DNA from: Candidatus Zixiibacteriota bacterium
GTDB lineage: Bacteria; Zixibacteria; MSB-5A5; GN15; FEB-12
Reading direction: 5' to 3'
Assembly: GCA_024280215.1 (NCBI GenBank)
Contig: JAJRQO010000034.1
Coordinates: 62,001 to 126,000 of the forward strand
Length of the DNA stretch: 64,000 bases
Translations under genes and position numbers: made by a program
Notes under the pieces: generated by a model
Told to the model about the DNA's origin: nothing
The model's database searches: none
Seen by the model: only the letters and a program-made list of their open reading frames with translations
In this document: positions 50,699-59,429 of the stretch, piece after piece
How the letters are laid out: every line of letters begins with the position of its first letter
Position numbering within the stretch: the first letter of the stretch is position 1

Positions 50699-52264
50699 AT
50701 GAATGACGTAAAACAATATTTTTCTAATTTGATGGACTATGTTAGTCGCATGACAACCTCGCAGGTTATGATGCTTTTTGGTGTTATAGCTGGCTCGATT
50801 GTAGGAATCGTTCTTGTTGTCGGGTGGCTCGGCACTGTTTCCTATACGCCACTTTATTCTAATCTGGATGAAAGTGAAGCAGGGGAAGTTATCGGGTATC
50901 TTACTGATAATAAAATTCAATACAACATTACCAATGGTGGGAAAACTATTGAAGTGCCTACCAACGATGTGTATAAGACTCGTATTTCTCTCGCATCACA
51001 GGGTTTACCTCGTGGTGGAAATATCGGGTATTCAATATTTGATCAGAATAATTTAGGTATGACTGATTTCTTACAGAATTTAAATTTCAGAAGAGCCTTA
51101 GAAGGTGAACTTACTAAGACAATTATGCAACTCAATGAAGTTAAGGCTGCCCGTGTTCATATTGTTATGCCAAAAGAAAGATTGTTTAAAAAAGATAGCC
51201 AACATGCCACCGCATCTGTTGTTTTAAAATTAAGAGGTGGTACCTCATCATTGAGTGTACATCAAATCAAAGGTATCTCGCATCTTGTCGCTTCATCTGT
51301 TGAGGGATTAAAGCCAAGTAACATTTCAATTATTGATTACAATGGGAATTTGTTAACATCAGGTTCAGAATCTGATCCTCTTGCGGGCTTGTCATCATCG
51401 CAACTTGAAGTTCGGAAAAAGGTCGAAGGATATTTACAAGAAAAAGCACAGTCTATGATGGATGATGTTTTAGGTGATGGGAAATCAGTGATTCGTGTGA
51501 CTGCTGATTTGAACTTCCAGCAGATAGAAAGAACTTCTGAAATTTTTGATGCCAACACACCGTCAATACGTTCTGAAGAAAGAGTCAAATCAACTTTTTC
51601 AACATCTGATAAATCTGATGAAACAAACGAAAGTTCAGAAGAAGATAATAATGAAACAGTAATTACAAACTACGAATTAAATAAAACGGTAGAACATTTA
51701 GTAAACGCAGTAGGTTCTATTGACAGAGTCTCAATCGCAGTTATGATTGACGGTAAATATGTCCCACAGGAAAACGCTGATGGCGAAACTGAGATGGTAT
51801 ATCAACCTCGTCCACAGGAAGAGTTAGACCGTTTGGCAGCAATTGTTAAAAATGCTGTAGGTTTTGACACGCAACGAAATGATCAAATCGAAATGATTAA
51901 TATTGCCTTTGATAAGCAGGACCTAACCTATCAACAACAAATGCTTGATGATATGTATACACGTGAATTCTATACAGATATTGCTAAAAAAGTAGGATAC
52001 TTCTTGTTAATCGCATTCTTACTTTTCTACTTTAAGAAAAAATCTAAAAAGCTTTTTGCTGCCATGGCAACAATAGCTCCTCCTCCACAAGTACAACGTC
52101 CACAGCCATCTACTCATGCTGGAGTTGTCGCTGAAGAAGATGAATTCTTAGAGCCGATTATTCCTGAAAAACGTGAAGCAAAGTTGATTGATAAAATGCA
52201 AGAAACTGCCAAGGAAGAACCAGAAGAAATCGCAAGAGTTATTAAAACGATGATGGTTGAATAA
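50699..52264 (+). CDS. fliF: Flagellar M-ring protein FliF
   Basis: FliF forms the MS ring in the inner membrane. The 521-residue protein has one helix near the N-terminus (about 20-45), the ring-building motif TPLYSNLDESEAG (about 51-63), the YscJ-like domain with ARVHIVMPKERLF, a variable Asp/Glu/Ser loop (about 295-325), and a second helix at about 432-450 followed by a cytoplasmic tail that ends in EEIARVIKTMM for FliG binding. fliG starts 2 bp after the stop. Confidence 0.95.
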   Translation: MNDVKQYFSNLMDYVSRMTTSQVMMLFGVIAGSIVGIVLVVGWLGTVSYTPLYSNLDESEAGEVIGYLTDNKIQYNITNGGKTIEVPTNDVYKTRISLASQGLPRGGNIGYSIFDQNNLGMTDFLQNLNFRRALEGELTKTIMQLNEVKAARVHIVMPKERLFKKDSQHATASVVLKLRGGTSSLSVHQIKGISHLVASSVEGLKPSNISIIDYNGNLLTSGSESDPLAGLSSSQLEVRKKVEGYLQEKAQSMMDDVLGDGKSVIRVTADLNFQQIERTSEIFDANTPSIRSEERVKSTFSTSDKSDETNESSEEDNNETVITNYELNKTVEHLVNAVGSIDRVSIAVMIDGKYVPQENADGETEMVYQPRPQEELDRLAAIVKNAVGFDTQRNDQIEMINIAFDKQDLTYQQQMLDDMYTREFYTDIAKKVGYFLLIAFLLFYFKKKSKKLFAAMATIAPPPQVQRPQPSTHAGVVAEEDEFLEPIIPEKREAKLIDKMQETAKEEPEEIARVIKTMMVE

Positions 52265-52266
52265 TT

Positions 52267-53277
52267 ATGGATTTTGAACAACTAACCCCAATTCAAAAAG
52301 CTGCCGTTGCTTTAGTCGCATTTGGTGCTGAAATCTCATCCTTAGTGCTTAAAGGATTAGATGAAAAAGAACTTGAAGCAATCACTGTTGAAATTGCAAA
52401 CCTTCGTGATGTACCAGCAGAAATAGAAGATAAAGTAATTGAAGAGTGTCATGAAATATTTATGGCTCGTCAATATATCTCTCAAGGTGGTGTTGACTAT
52501 GCCAAAAGTATTTTAGAAAAAGCAGTTGGAACATCGAAGGCGAGTGTTATTATGCAAAGGCTGGAGTCATCATTTAAGTCTTCAGGCTTCTCGCTTTTAA
52601 AAGATATTGACCCCAAACAACTAAGCTCCTTTTTGCAAAATGAACATCCACAAACAATTGCTCTGATTTTAACTCAATTGAATCCTCAAAATGCTGCTGG
52701 TGTACTTTCGGAACTTTCACCAGAATTGCAAGCAGAGGTTTCGCTTCGAATAGCTCTTATGGAAAAAATTGCTCCAGAGATTTTAACTGAAATCGAACAA
52801 ACTTTAGAAGGTCACTTTGAACGTCAAGCTGGTGGCGAAATGTCGGCATCGGGTGGTGCTAAAGCAATTGCTGAAGTGCTTAACTTAATCGATCAATCGG
52901 CTGAAAAAAATATTTTACAATCTCTTGAAGCAGAAGATCCAGATTTGGCTGCTGAAATTAAAAACATGATGTTTGTCTTTGATGATCTTATTTTACTTGA
53001 TGATCGTTCAATACAGAAATTACTTAAAGAAGTTGAAACAAAAGATGTTGCTATTTCTCTTAAAGCTGCTAACGAAGAAGTAAAATCAAAAATCTTTGCC
53101 AATGTTTCCGAGCGTGTTGCTGTCATGATTCAAGAAGAAATGGAATTCATGGGACCTACTCGTTTATCTGACGTAGAAGCAGCCCAAACACGGATTGTTG
53201 AAATTGTCAGGAGGCTTGAAGAAGAAGGACAGATTATTATTTCAGGTCGAGGTGGAAAAGAGGAAATCATTGTCTAA
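52267..53277 (+). CDS. fliG: Flagellar motor switch protein FliG
   Basis: The 336-residue FliG is the part of the C ring that takes torque from MotA. It has an N-terminal FliF-binding domain (LTPIQKAAVALVAFG), a middle domain with the EHPQ motif (QNEHPQTIALILTQL) and a C-terminal domain with DDLILLDDRSIQKLLKEV in the charged torque helix. It overlaps the fliH start by 8 bp. Confidence 0.96.
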   Translation: MDFEQLTPIQKAAVALVAFGAEISSLVLKGLDEKELEAITVEIANLRDVPAEIEDKVIEECHEIFMARQYISQGGVDYAKSILEKAVGTSKASVIMQRLESSFKSSGFSLLKDIDPKQLSSFLQNEHPQTIALILTQLNPQNAAGVLSELSPELQAEVSLRIALMEKIAPEILTEIEQTLEGHFERQAGGEMSASGGAKAIAEVLNLIDQSAEKNILQSLEAEDPDLAAEIKNMMFVFDDLILLDDRSIQKLLKEVETKDVAISLKAANEEVKSKIFANVSERVAVMIQEEMEFMGPTRLSDVEAAQTRIVEIVRRLEEEGQIIISGRGGKEEIIV

Positions 53278-53971
53278 TATTATTCGAAACACACTTGAAG
53301 CTCCCAAAGTATTTGTTGGTGAAAAACGTCTGGACTTTGAAAATGAGAAAAAAGCTCATCTAAGATTAAGTTCGCTTTTCCCAACTGTTTCTGTTATTAC
53401 AGATGCAGATGGTTCTCGATTTATTCCAATTCAACAAATAACTTTGCTTGAGCAAATACTAAAAGAAAAAAATAAAAAGTCGTTTGATAATGGTCATAAA
53501 CAGGGATATGATAAAGGTCTTCAAGAAGGACTAACACAGGCAAAATCTGTATTGAAGAATTTTGAAAATGCCATTAAAGCCGCAGTTACCCAACGTGAGG
53601 CGATGCTTGATGAGTCAAGAGACAGAGTCTTAGAACTTGTCATTAAGATTTGTAGAAAAATTTCTTATGATGCCATTGAGGTTGATCCTGAAAAAACCTT
53701 GCAAATTATCAATGGAGTGATTAACTCACTTGTTGATAAATCTAATTTAAAAATTAAAGTTAACCCTCAACATCTACCGATTGTTGAACAAAATATCAAT
53801 TCATTTTCTCAAGGATCAACTCTGATAAAACAGATAGAAATTATTGGCGATGATAGAGTGAAGTTTGGTGGTTGTTTTATCGAAACACCTACTGGCGATA
53901 TTGATGCTCGACTTAATTCTCAAATTGATGTTATTGAAGATCTTCTTCATTCACACGGGGGAGAGGAATGA
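53270..53971 (+). CDS. fliH: Flagellar export apparatus protein FliH
   Basis: FliH regulates the FliI ATPase. The 233-residue protein has a predicted coiled coil at about 60-110, including Gly-rich KQGYDKGLQEGL, and a C-terminal domain with KICRKISYD and VKFGGCFIETPTGDIDARL (motif GGCFIETPTGDIDARL). The start is TTG 53270 behind AGAGG, overlapping fliG by 8 bp. An ORF extending further into fliG is rejected. It overlaps fliI by 4 bp. Confidence 0.9.
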   Translation: MSNIIRNTLEAPKVFVGEKRLDFENEKKAHLRLSSLFPTVSVITDADGSRFIPIQQITLLEQILKEKNKKSFDNGHKQGYDKGLQEGLTQAKSVLKNFENAIKAAVTQREAMLDESRDRVLELVIKICRKISYDAIEVDPEKTLQIINGVINSLVDKSNLKIKVNPQHLPIVEQNINSFSQGSTLIKQIEIIGDDRVKFGGCFIETPTGDIDARLNSQIDVIEDLLHSHGGEE

Positions 53972-55284
53972 GTTCTATTCCATTTGATGGGTACTTAGAA
54001 CAGATTGACAACATTACAACAGTAAAACATTTTGGGAAAGTTACTCAAGTTGTGGGGTTAGTCATAGAATCTGCTGGTCCAGCCGTTTCTATTGGTCGGT
54101 TATGTAATATTGAAAATAGAGATAATGGGGAAACTATAAAAGCAGAAGTTGTTGGCTTTCGTGATGATCGAATATTGCTTATGCCTCTTGGTACAGTTAG
54201 AGGTATCACTCCAGGTGCGATTGTTACGTCTACGTCTGAACAACTTCGTGTCCCTGTCGGACCTGAGCTAATTGGGCGAGTGCTTGGTGGATTAGGGCAA
54301 CCAATCGACGGTAAAGGACCTCTTCGGACAGTCACAACTCGTTCAATTGATGCTGAACCAATTCCTGCATTACAAAGAAACAGGATTTCTGAACCATTGC
54401 GAACTGGAGTCAAAGTGATAGATTTGATGACGACAGTTGGTAAAGGACAAAGATTAGGAATTTTTGCTGGTTCTGGTGTTGGCAAGTCAGTTACCCTTGG
54501 AATGCTCGCACGTGGTTCATCTGCTGATATAAATGTTATCGGTTTAATTGGTGAGCGTGGTCGTGAGGTTCGTGAATTTATTGAAAAGGATTTAGGCCCT
54601 CAAGGTCTTAAAAATACAATAGTGGTTGCGGTGACATCTGACCAACCTGCACTTATACGAATAAAAGGTGCGATGATTGCAACTTCGATTGCGGAATATT
54701 TTCGTGATCAAGGGAAAGATGTTATGCTCATGGTTGATTCTCTCACTCGTGTCGCAATGGCTCAACGTGAAATTGGAATTACCGTCGGAGAACCACCTAC
54801 TACTAAAGGTTACACACCATCAGTTTTTGCCTTGCTTCCAAAACTTTTAGAACGAGCTGGACAAAAAGATAAAGGTTCGATAACAGGTATTTATACGGTA
54901 TTGGTTGAAGGGGATGATTTTAATGAACCCGTCTCAGACGCGGTTCGTTCAATTTTGGATGGTCATGTTGCTCTCTCTCGTAAATTGGCGTCGATGAATC
55001 AGTATCCTGCTGTGGATATTTTGGACTCTATTAGTCGATTGATGATTGAAGTGACAAATGATGAAGAGTATGATCTCTCTGTCAAAGTTCGTGAGATTTA
55101 TTCGGTCTACCGTGATGCAGAGGATTTGATTAATATAGGAGCCTACGTCAAAGGTAGTAATCCAAAAATTGATTACGCAATTTCAAAGATTGACGCCTTG
55201 AAAGATTTCTTCAAACAAAAAATTCTTGAAGAAGTTAATTACGACAAAACCTATGCTGCTTTGAAAGAAATTATCGAAAGTTAA
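53968..55284 (+). CDS. fliI: Flagellum-specific ATP synthase FliI
   Basis: FliI is the export ATPase, related to F1 beta. The 438-residue protein has Walker A GIFAGSGVGKSVT (about 166-178), Walker B VMLMVDSLTRVAMA and the arginine-containing DAVRSILDGHVALSR. GERGREVREF is typical. It starts in an ATGA overlap with the fliH stop, and fliJ follows after 6 bp. Confidence 0.97.
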   Translation: MSSIPFDGYLEQIDNITTVKHFGKVTQVVGLVIESAGPAVSIGRLCNIENRDNGETIKAEVVGFRDDRILLMPLGTVRGITPGAIVTSTSEQLRVPVGPELIGRVLGGLGQPIDGKGPLRTVTTRSIDAEPIPALQRNRISEPLRTGVKVIDLMTTVGKGQRLGIFAGSGVGKSVTLGMLARGSSADINVIGLIGERGREVREFIEKDLGPQGLKNTIVVAVTSDQPALIRIKGAMIATSIAEYFRDQGKDVMLMVDSLTRVAMAQREIGITVGEPPTTKGYTPSVFALLPKLLERAGQKDKGSITGIYTVLVEGDDFNEPVSDAVRSILDGHVALSRKLASMNQYPAVDILDSISRLMIEVTNDEEYDLSVKVREIYSVYRDAEDLINIGAYVKGSNPKIDYAISKIDALKDFFKQKILEEVNYDKTYAALKEIIES

Positions 55285-55290
55285 ATCCTT

Positions 55291-55743
55291 ATGAAAAAAT
55301 TTCGATATAGAATGGAACCGCTTCTCAAGCAACGGAAGCATATTGAAGATGAAAAGCAAAAGGTGCTCGCATCAGCTACGAAGAAAATTCTTGAACAAGA
55401 AGATGAATTGATACAAATTGAAGAAACCCGTCAGTCATCTTGTAATAATCATTTTGAAAAAATAAAAAAAGAGTTCAACGTTATCGACCTACTCGTCTTC
55501 TCTCGCTATGTCCATAAATTAAAAACAGATAGAATGGTTGGAGGGGAGATGTTAAAAGTATTAAGGCAAGATGAAAATGAAAAACGGAAAGAGTTACTCA
55601 ATGCGTCTCGAGAACGGAAAAAATATGAGAAGCTAAGGGAGATTCAAGAAGAGAAGTTTTATAAAGTGATTGAAGAAAAAGAAAAAAAAGAGAGCGATGA
55701 AATCGCTCTCAATATATTTAGATATAATAATAAGCTAAAATAA
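55291..55743 (+). CDS. fliJ: Flagellar export protein FliJ
   Basis: The 150-residue, Lys/Glu-rich protein is predicted to be one long coiled coil, as expected for FliJ, which links FliI to the export gate. It opens with KKFRYRMEPLLKQRK, a common FliJ start. The 3' end of the gene overlaps a hairpin that would end transcription of the opposing dockerin gene. No fliK or flgD follows, so the usual order is broken here. Confidence 0.85.
   Translation: MKKFRYRMEPLLKQRKHIEDEKQKVLASATKKILEQEDELIQIEETRQSSCNNHFEKIKKEFNVIDLLVFSRYVHKLKTDRMVGGEMLKVLRQDENEKRKELLNASRERKKYEKLREIQEEKFYKVIEEKEKKESDEIALNIFRYNNKLK
55682..55710 (-). terminator. Terminator of the dockerin gene, placed inside fliJ
   Basis: GAGAGCGAT (55690-55698) and ATCGCTCTC (55702-55710) flank a GAA loop. 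On the minus strand the stem is followed by eight T (55682-55689). It lies within the last 20 codons of fliJ, 35 bp beyond the dockerin gene stop. Confidence 0.75.
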
Positions 55744-55744
55744 T

Positions 55745-56509
55745 TTATGGACAAGATGGGAGTTGAGGACCATCTCTAAACATAAAGTCTACCAAATAGA
55801 CTAAATCACCAATATCGAGTACCTCATCAATAGAACCATCAACATTGGCTTCAGCCATACAGGTTGGTTCAGGACCTTCTCTAAACATAAAGTCTACCAA
55901 GTATACCAAATCAGCAATATCTAAAATATCATCAGGTGATGCATCAATATTACCTCTATCACCTAAACAACAAGAACCTGATTGGATAGTCAGAACTCCA
56001 GGGTTTATGACTGGAGAGAAAGCATTGGCAAATTCATCAGAAAAAGCAGTTGAAAATTCTCTATCTAAAATAGTAATAGTCATAGTATCGATAGAGACAG
56101 ATTGTGGAGTTATTCCAGGAATAAATGAGAAGAACAGATAACCTAAAAGACCATTACCGCTGGCAACTAATCCTTCTGATAAGGCATAGGTGTATACGGT
56201 GAGAGAGTTGGCGGCAATCTGATCGGCTCCTTTAAGTGAGTAGTTTTCTACACGACTTCCAACAAAAGAAAAAGAATCAATCATAACATCAGTCGTGCTA
56301 TAAGTCATAGTTAATTCAATTCCAGCTAATGGCTGGTCATTATAAAAATAGACAGGAACAAAGCCTGAGTTGGGAGAAAATGTTGTCATCGACTGAATAG
56401 TGACTGTATCACGTATCGTCGGGTCAGTTCCAATTGGTTGACTTTTGGCAACAGCAGCCATAATTAAGACAGCTATTATTACAGATAGTACTTTCAAGTT
56501 GATTCGCAT
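55745..56509 (-). CDS. Secreted protein with cohesin-like and tandem dockerin domains
   Basis: The 254-residue product has a signal peptide (about 1-24, ending in VAKSQ). A beta domain of about 140 residues resembles cohesin-type sandwiches (VPVYFYNDQPLAGIELTMTY, motif PLAGIELTMTY). A CCLGDRGN linker and two type I dockerin repeats follow: residues about 183-210 and 220-246, each with DIADLVYLVDFMF or DIGDLVYLVDFMF and Asp ligands. ATG 56509 is used because of its AAAGGA site; a longer frame is rejected. It is convergent with fliJ. Dockerins normally bind cohesins; both in one protein could self-associate. Role unknown. Confidence 0.8.
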   Translation of the reverse strand: MRINLKVLSVIIAVLIMAAVAKSQPIGTDPTIRDTVTIQSMTTFSPNSGFVPVYFYNDQPLAGIELTMTYSTTDVMIDSFSFVGSRVENYSLKGADQIAANSLTVYTYALSEGLVASGNGLLGYLFFSFIPGITPQSVSIDTMTITILDREFSTAFSDEFANAFSPVINPGVLTIQSGSCCLGDRGNIDASPDDILDIADLVYLVDFMFREGPEPTCMAEANVDGSIDEVLDIGDLVYLVDFMFRDGPQLPSCP

Positions 56510-56761
56510 ATAATCCTTTTTCCTTTCGGAAAGATATAAAGCAAATTTAATGCTCAATTTATTATTCTTTTTTTATAATTAGAGAAATTCTCTATAAATT
56601 GTTCGATTCTTGTAAGTAGTTGAAATGAATATAATTTGTACGGCAAAAATATAATACCAAAAGCCAAATTTCGCAACTGAAATTTTATGGATGATTTTCA
56701 TGTGCATATTTATGCACCTATTGTTGTTTATTTATATCTAAACAACGGAAATTCATAAATC

Positions 56762-56788
56762 TAAGTATTTGCTTTAGAACGCCGATAT
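56762..56788 (+). promoter_or_regulatory. Possible sigma-28-like promoter of the small Cys-rich gene
   Basis: GCCGATAT (56781-56788) differs from the FliA -10 by one base; TAAG (56762-56765) lies 15 bp upstream. The first in-frame ATG (56787) is inside the -10 element, so translation from this promoter would begin at ATG 56796, close to the expected transcript end. Confidence 0.45.
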
Positions 56789-56795
56789 GAATGAT

Positions 56796-57011
56796 ATGAT
56801 CGATAGAGACAAAAAATTTAAGGTCGCCGAACGCTGTTTATACCTCAAAGTCTGTTATTTGGCTGAAGATTTAAAATGTTTTGGTTACAAGACTGATTGT
56901 GTTTTGTATCAGAAATCAAATAATGAGAACTGTTCTCAAACTCGATTTGATGATGCTATGGATAAGCTCATAGATCAGACAATGCTCAAATATCAAGATA
57001 TTCCTGAATAG
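56796..57011 (+). CDS. Small Cys-rich protein of unknown function
   Basis: The 71-residue product (74 if read from ATG 56787) is not recognised. Its Cys residues are at 14, 20, 28, 35 and 46 (17, 23, 31, 38, 49 from the longer start), a spacing that could bind zinc or form disulfides, but it has no signal peptide, so a cytoplasmic metal-binding role is more likely. The later ATG is preferred because the earlier one lies inside a sigma-28-like element. The gene stands alone between the dockerin gene and the flgF operon; a motility role is inferred from its promoter only. Confidence 0.6.
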   Translation: MIDRDKKFKVAERCLYLKVCYLAEDLKCFGYKTDCVLYQKSNNENCSQTRFDDAMDKLIDQTMLKYQDIPE

Positions 57012-57131
57012 TCTATCTAAGAAAAAAATTCCTATTAAATTCGGAATTCTCTTCCGAAATCTATCTTAAAAACATTTCCTTCTTAAAGTTAACGTGAAGC
57101 GTTACAATTGATTAACTGTACGTAATCAGTT

Positions 57132-57147
57132 TGGCATGGCCTCTGCT
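57132..57147 (+). promoter_or_regulatory. Sigma-54 promoter of the flgF operon
   Basis: TGGCATGGCCTCTGCT keeps the essential GG and GC with 10 bp between them and differs from consensus at two less strict positions. Transcription would start near 57158, just before the GGAG site of flgF. Confidence 0.8.
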
Positions 57148-57169
57148 ATAACCAATAGTGGAGAAAATT

Positions 57170-57898
57170 ATGATAAAAGGTTTATACACATCTGCATCTG
57201 CGATGATACCGCGGATCAAAAAACAGGAAGCATCAGCAAACAATATTGCGAATGCGTCCACCCCCGGCTTTAAGAAAGAACGGGTATTTACAAAAGAACT
57301 TTCTAAGGCTGAGCTGAAAGTAGCTCATCGTCGAAATGTTTGGGAACAACCGATGGTTGATAAATCCTACACATCATTTGCACCTGGCGTATTTGACAAA
57401 ACAGGCAACCCACTTAATATGGCTATTGATGGTGATGGATTTTTCACTTTAGAATTACCAGATGGAACCAGAGCTTTAACTCGCAATGGTGCATTTTCAG
57501 TCAACAATCAAGGGCAACTCGAAATCCCTGGTGGTGCGTTAGTCATGGGTGATGGGGGACCTATTGAAGTTGGTTCGGGCGTTGTAGAAGTTTCAGGAAC
57601 TGGTATAGTTTCATCGAATGGTTTACCCGTCGGTCAAATTACCCCTGTAACGGTCAATGATTTACAAGCACTTAATAAAATTGGAAGCTCAATGTATATC
57701 CTACCAGAAGGAGAGGAACTGATTCCTGCTACAAAATCTACGATACAACAAGGGTATCTTGAAGCATCAAATGTTGACATAGTTCGTGAGATGATTGAGA
57801 TGATAATCTCATTCAGAAATTTTGAAGCCGACTCAAAGTCGATTTCAGTACAGGATCAATCTCTTGAACAACTGTTTAGCAGAGTCGGCAGTAGATAA
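57170..57898 (+). CDS. flgF: Flagellar basal body rod protein FlgF
   Basis: The 242-residue distal-side rod protein has the N-terminal motif ASANNIANASTPGFKKE (about 21-37), GDGFFTLELPDGTRALTRNGAFSVN (motif TRNGAFSVNNQGQL) and a C-terminal SNVDIVREMIEMIISFRNFEA (motif SNVDIVREMIEMI). ATG 57170 is selected because the GTG at 57158 coincides with the expected transcription start and the GGAG site lies between them. FlgG follows 34 bp downstream. Confidence 0.93.
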   Translation: MIKGLYTSASAMIPRIKKQEASANNIANASTPGFKKERVFTKELSKAELKVAHRRNVWEQPMVDKSYTSFAPGVFDKTGNPLNMAIDGDGFFTLELPDGTRALTRNGAFSVNNQGQLEIPGGALVMGDGGPIEVGSGVVEVSGTGIVSSNGLPVGQITPVTVNDLQALNKIGSSMYILPEGEELIPATKSTIQQGYLEASNVDIVREMIEMIISFRNFEADSKSISVQDQSLEQLFSRVGSR

Positions 57899-57932
57899 GA
57901 AAAAATAAAATCATACTATAGGAAGTAGAAAA

Positions 57933-58721
57933 ATGATTAAAGCAATGAGAACAGCGGCAACAGGGATGATTGCCCAACAAATGAATGTTGACAATATTGC
58001 CAACAACTTAGCAAACGTTAATACAACAGGTTTCAAAAAAAGTAAATTAGAATTTCAAGATATTCTCTATCAGAATGTAAGAAAAGCTGGTACAGCAACT
58101 GCTATCGGTACATCAGTACCGACAGAACTTTCGATTGGGTATGGTACCCGTGCTGTTGCGACTAATAGAATGTTTACTATTGGTAATTTACAGTTGACAG
58201 GTAACCCTTTAGACTTGGCAATTTCAGGTGATGGTTTTTTTCAAATCCTACATCCAGATGGCACTACAGTCTATACCCGTGATGGAGCATTAAAAATTGC
58301 TGGTGATGGTTCTGTGGTCACATCTGAGGGGTATAAAATTATTCCAGAGATTACAATCCCTGAAGATGCATCATCGATTTCAATTGGTGCTGATGGTAAT
58401 GTACAAGTGATACAATTTGGTTCTGACGGACCTACCGATGTTGGTCAAATCGAATTAGCACGTTTTATCAACCCATCTGGTCTTGAAGCTATCGGTCGAA
58501 ACCTTCTTGTTAAAACTGGTGCATCAGGTGAACCATTGACAGATATTCCATCCCAAAGTGGATTAGGTTCAGTTGATCAGGGATATTTGGAAATGTCAAA
58601 TGTTGATGTTGTTGACGAAATGGTAAACATGATTGTCGCTCAGCGTGCCTATGAGATGAACTCAAAAGCAATTACTACTGCAGATGATATGTCGCAGATT
58701 GCTAATAATCTCAAGAGATAA
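57933..58721 (+). CDS. flgG: Flagellar distal rod protein FlgG
   Basis: The 262-residue FlgG has the N-terminal segment NVDNIANNLANVNTTGFKKSK (motif NLANVNTTGFKKSK), ELSIGYGTRAVATNRMF, DGFFQILHPDGTTVYTRDGA (motif TRDGALKI) and the closing SNVDVVDEMVNMIVAQRAYE (motif DEMVNMIVAQRAYEMNSKA). All are standard for FlgG. A GGAAG site precedes the ATG. flgA starts 3 bp after its stop. Confidence 0.96.
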   Translation: MIKAMRTAATGMIAQQMNVDNIANNLANVNTTGFKKSKLEFQDILYQNVRKAGTATAIGTSVPTELSIGYGTRAVATNRMFTIGNLQLTGNPLDLAISGDGFFQILHPDGTTVYTRDGALKIAGDGSVVTSEGYKIIPEITIPEDASSISIGADGNVQVIQFGSDGPTDVGQIELARFINPSGLEAIGRNLLVKTGASGEPLTDIPSQSGLGSVDQGYLEMSNVDVVDEMVNMIVAQRAYEMNSKAITTADDMSQIANNLKR

Positions 58722-58724
58722 ATT

Positions 58725-59408
58725 ATGAAAACTTTTTATTCAGCTCTAACAATTTTCTTATTGGTATGCACTCTTAATAGTAATGCGATTACGACAGAAG
58801 ATGCAATCATTGAGAAGATGTACACTGATTATCAACTTGATACAACAGACTATGAGATTGAAATTCTTACAAGTCGTATCAAATTAAAGAATATTGAAAC
58901 AGAAGAACTGTCAATTAAAGCATTGACTCAAAAAGAGCCTCTCGGGCTTTTTACTGTTTTAGTCTCTATCATGAAAGATGGAGAGAATGTCGAAACGTCA
59001 CAAGTTCGTATGCGTATTAAAAAATTCAAGACTGTACTAATTACAACAGACCGATTAAAACGTCATACCGAATTGACAAACTCAAATACAGCAGTCAAGC
59101 GTGTCGAAGTGACAAATTTACGGAGCAAACCATATCTTTCTGTCGCAGAAACATTCGGCTATCGTCTCAAAGGTGCTGTGAAAAAACAAATTCCTTTAAC
59201 AAGTTCAATGCTGCAAAAAATCCCAGACATTGCTTCTGGTCGAGAGACGACAATTGTCTATGTTGGTTCAGTTTTTAAAATAACTGCCGAGGGGGTCGCA
59301 TTACAGTCAGGTAGTGAAGGTGATTTTATCAAAGTAAAAAACAAAACAAGTAAAAAAATAATTATAGCCCGCGTCATTGATTCACATCATGTCGCAGTTG
59401 ACCCATAG
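58725..59408 (+). CDS. flgA: P-ring assembly chaperone FlgA
   Basis: FlgA helps FlgI assemble into the periplasmic P ring. The 227-residue protein has a signal peptide (about 1-21) and, in the C-terminal half, an SAF-type domain with VEVTNLRSKPYLSV and GRETTIVYVGSVFKITAEGVALQSG (motif FKITAEGVALQSG). It ends IARVIDSHHVAVDP, like other FlgA tails. It sits between flgG and flgH, a normal neighbourhood. Confidence 0.88.
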   Translation: MKTFYSALTIFLLVCTLNSNAITTEDAIIEKMYTDYQLDTTDYEIEILTSRIKLKNIETEELSIKALTQKEPLGLFTVLVSIMKDGENVETSQVRMRIKKFKTVLITTDRLKRHTELTNSNTAVKRVEVTNLRSKPYLSVAETFGYRLKGAVKKQIPLTSSMLQKIPDIASGRETTIVYVGSVFKITAEGVALQSGSEGDFIKVKNKTSKKIIIARVIDSHHVAVDP

Positions 59409-59429
59409 GATTGGGCAAAGGATACAGTT

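Noticed and set aside
53195..53269. FliH start 75 bp inside fliG
   Set aside because: No ribosome binding site and not FliH-like; TTG 53270 follows AGAGG.
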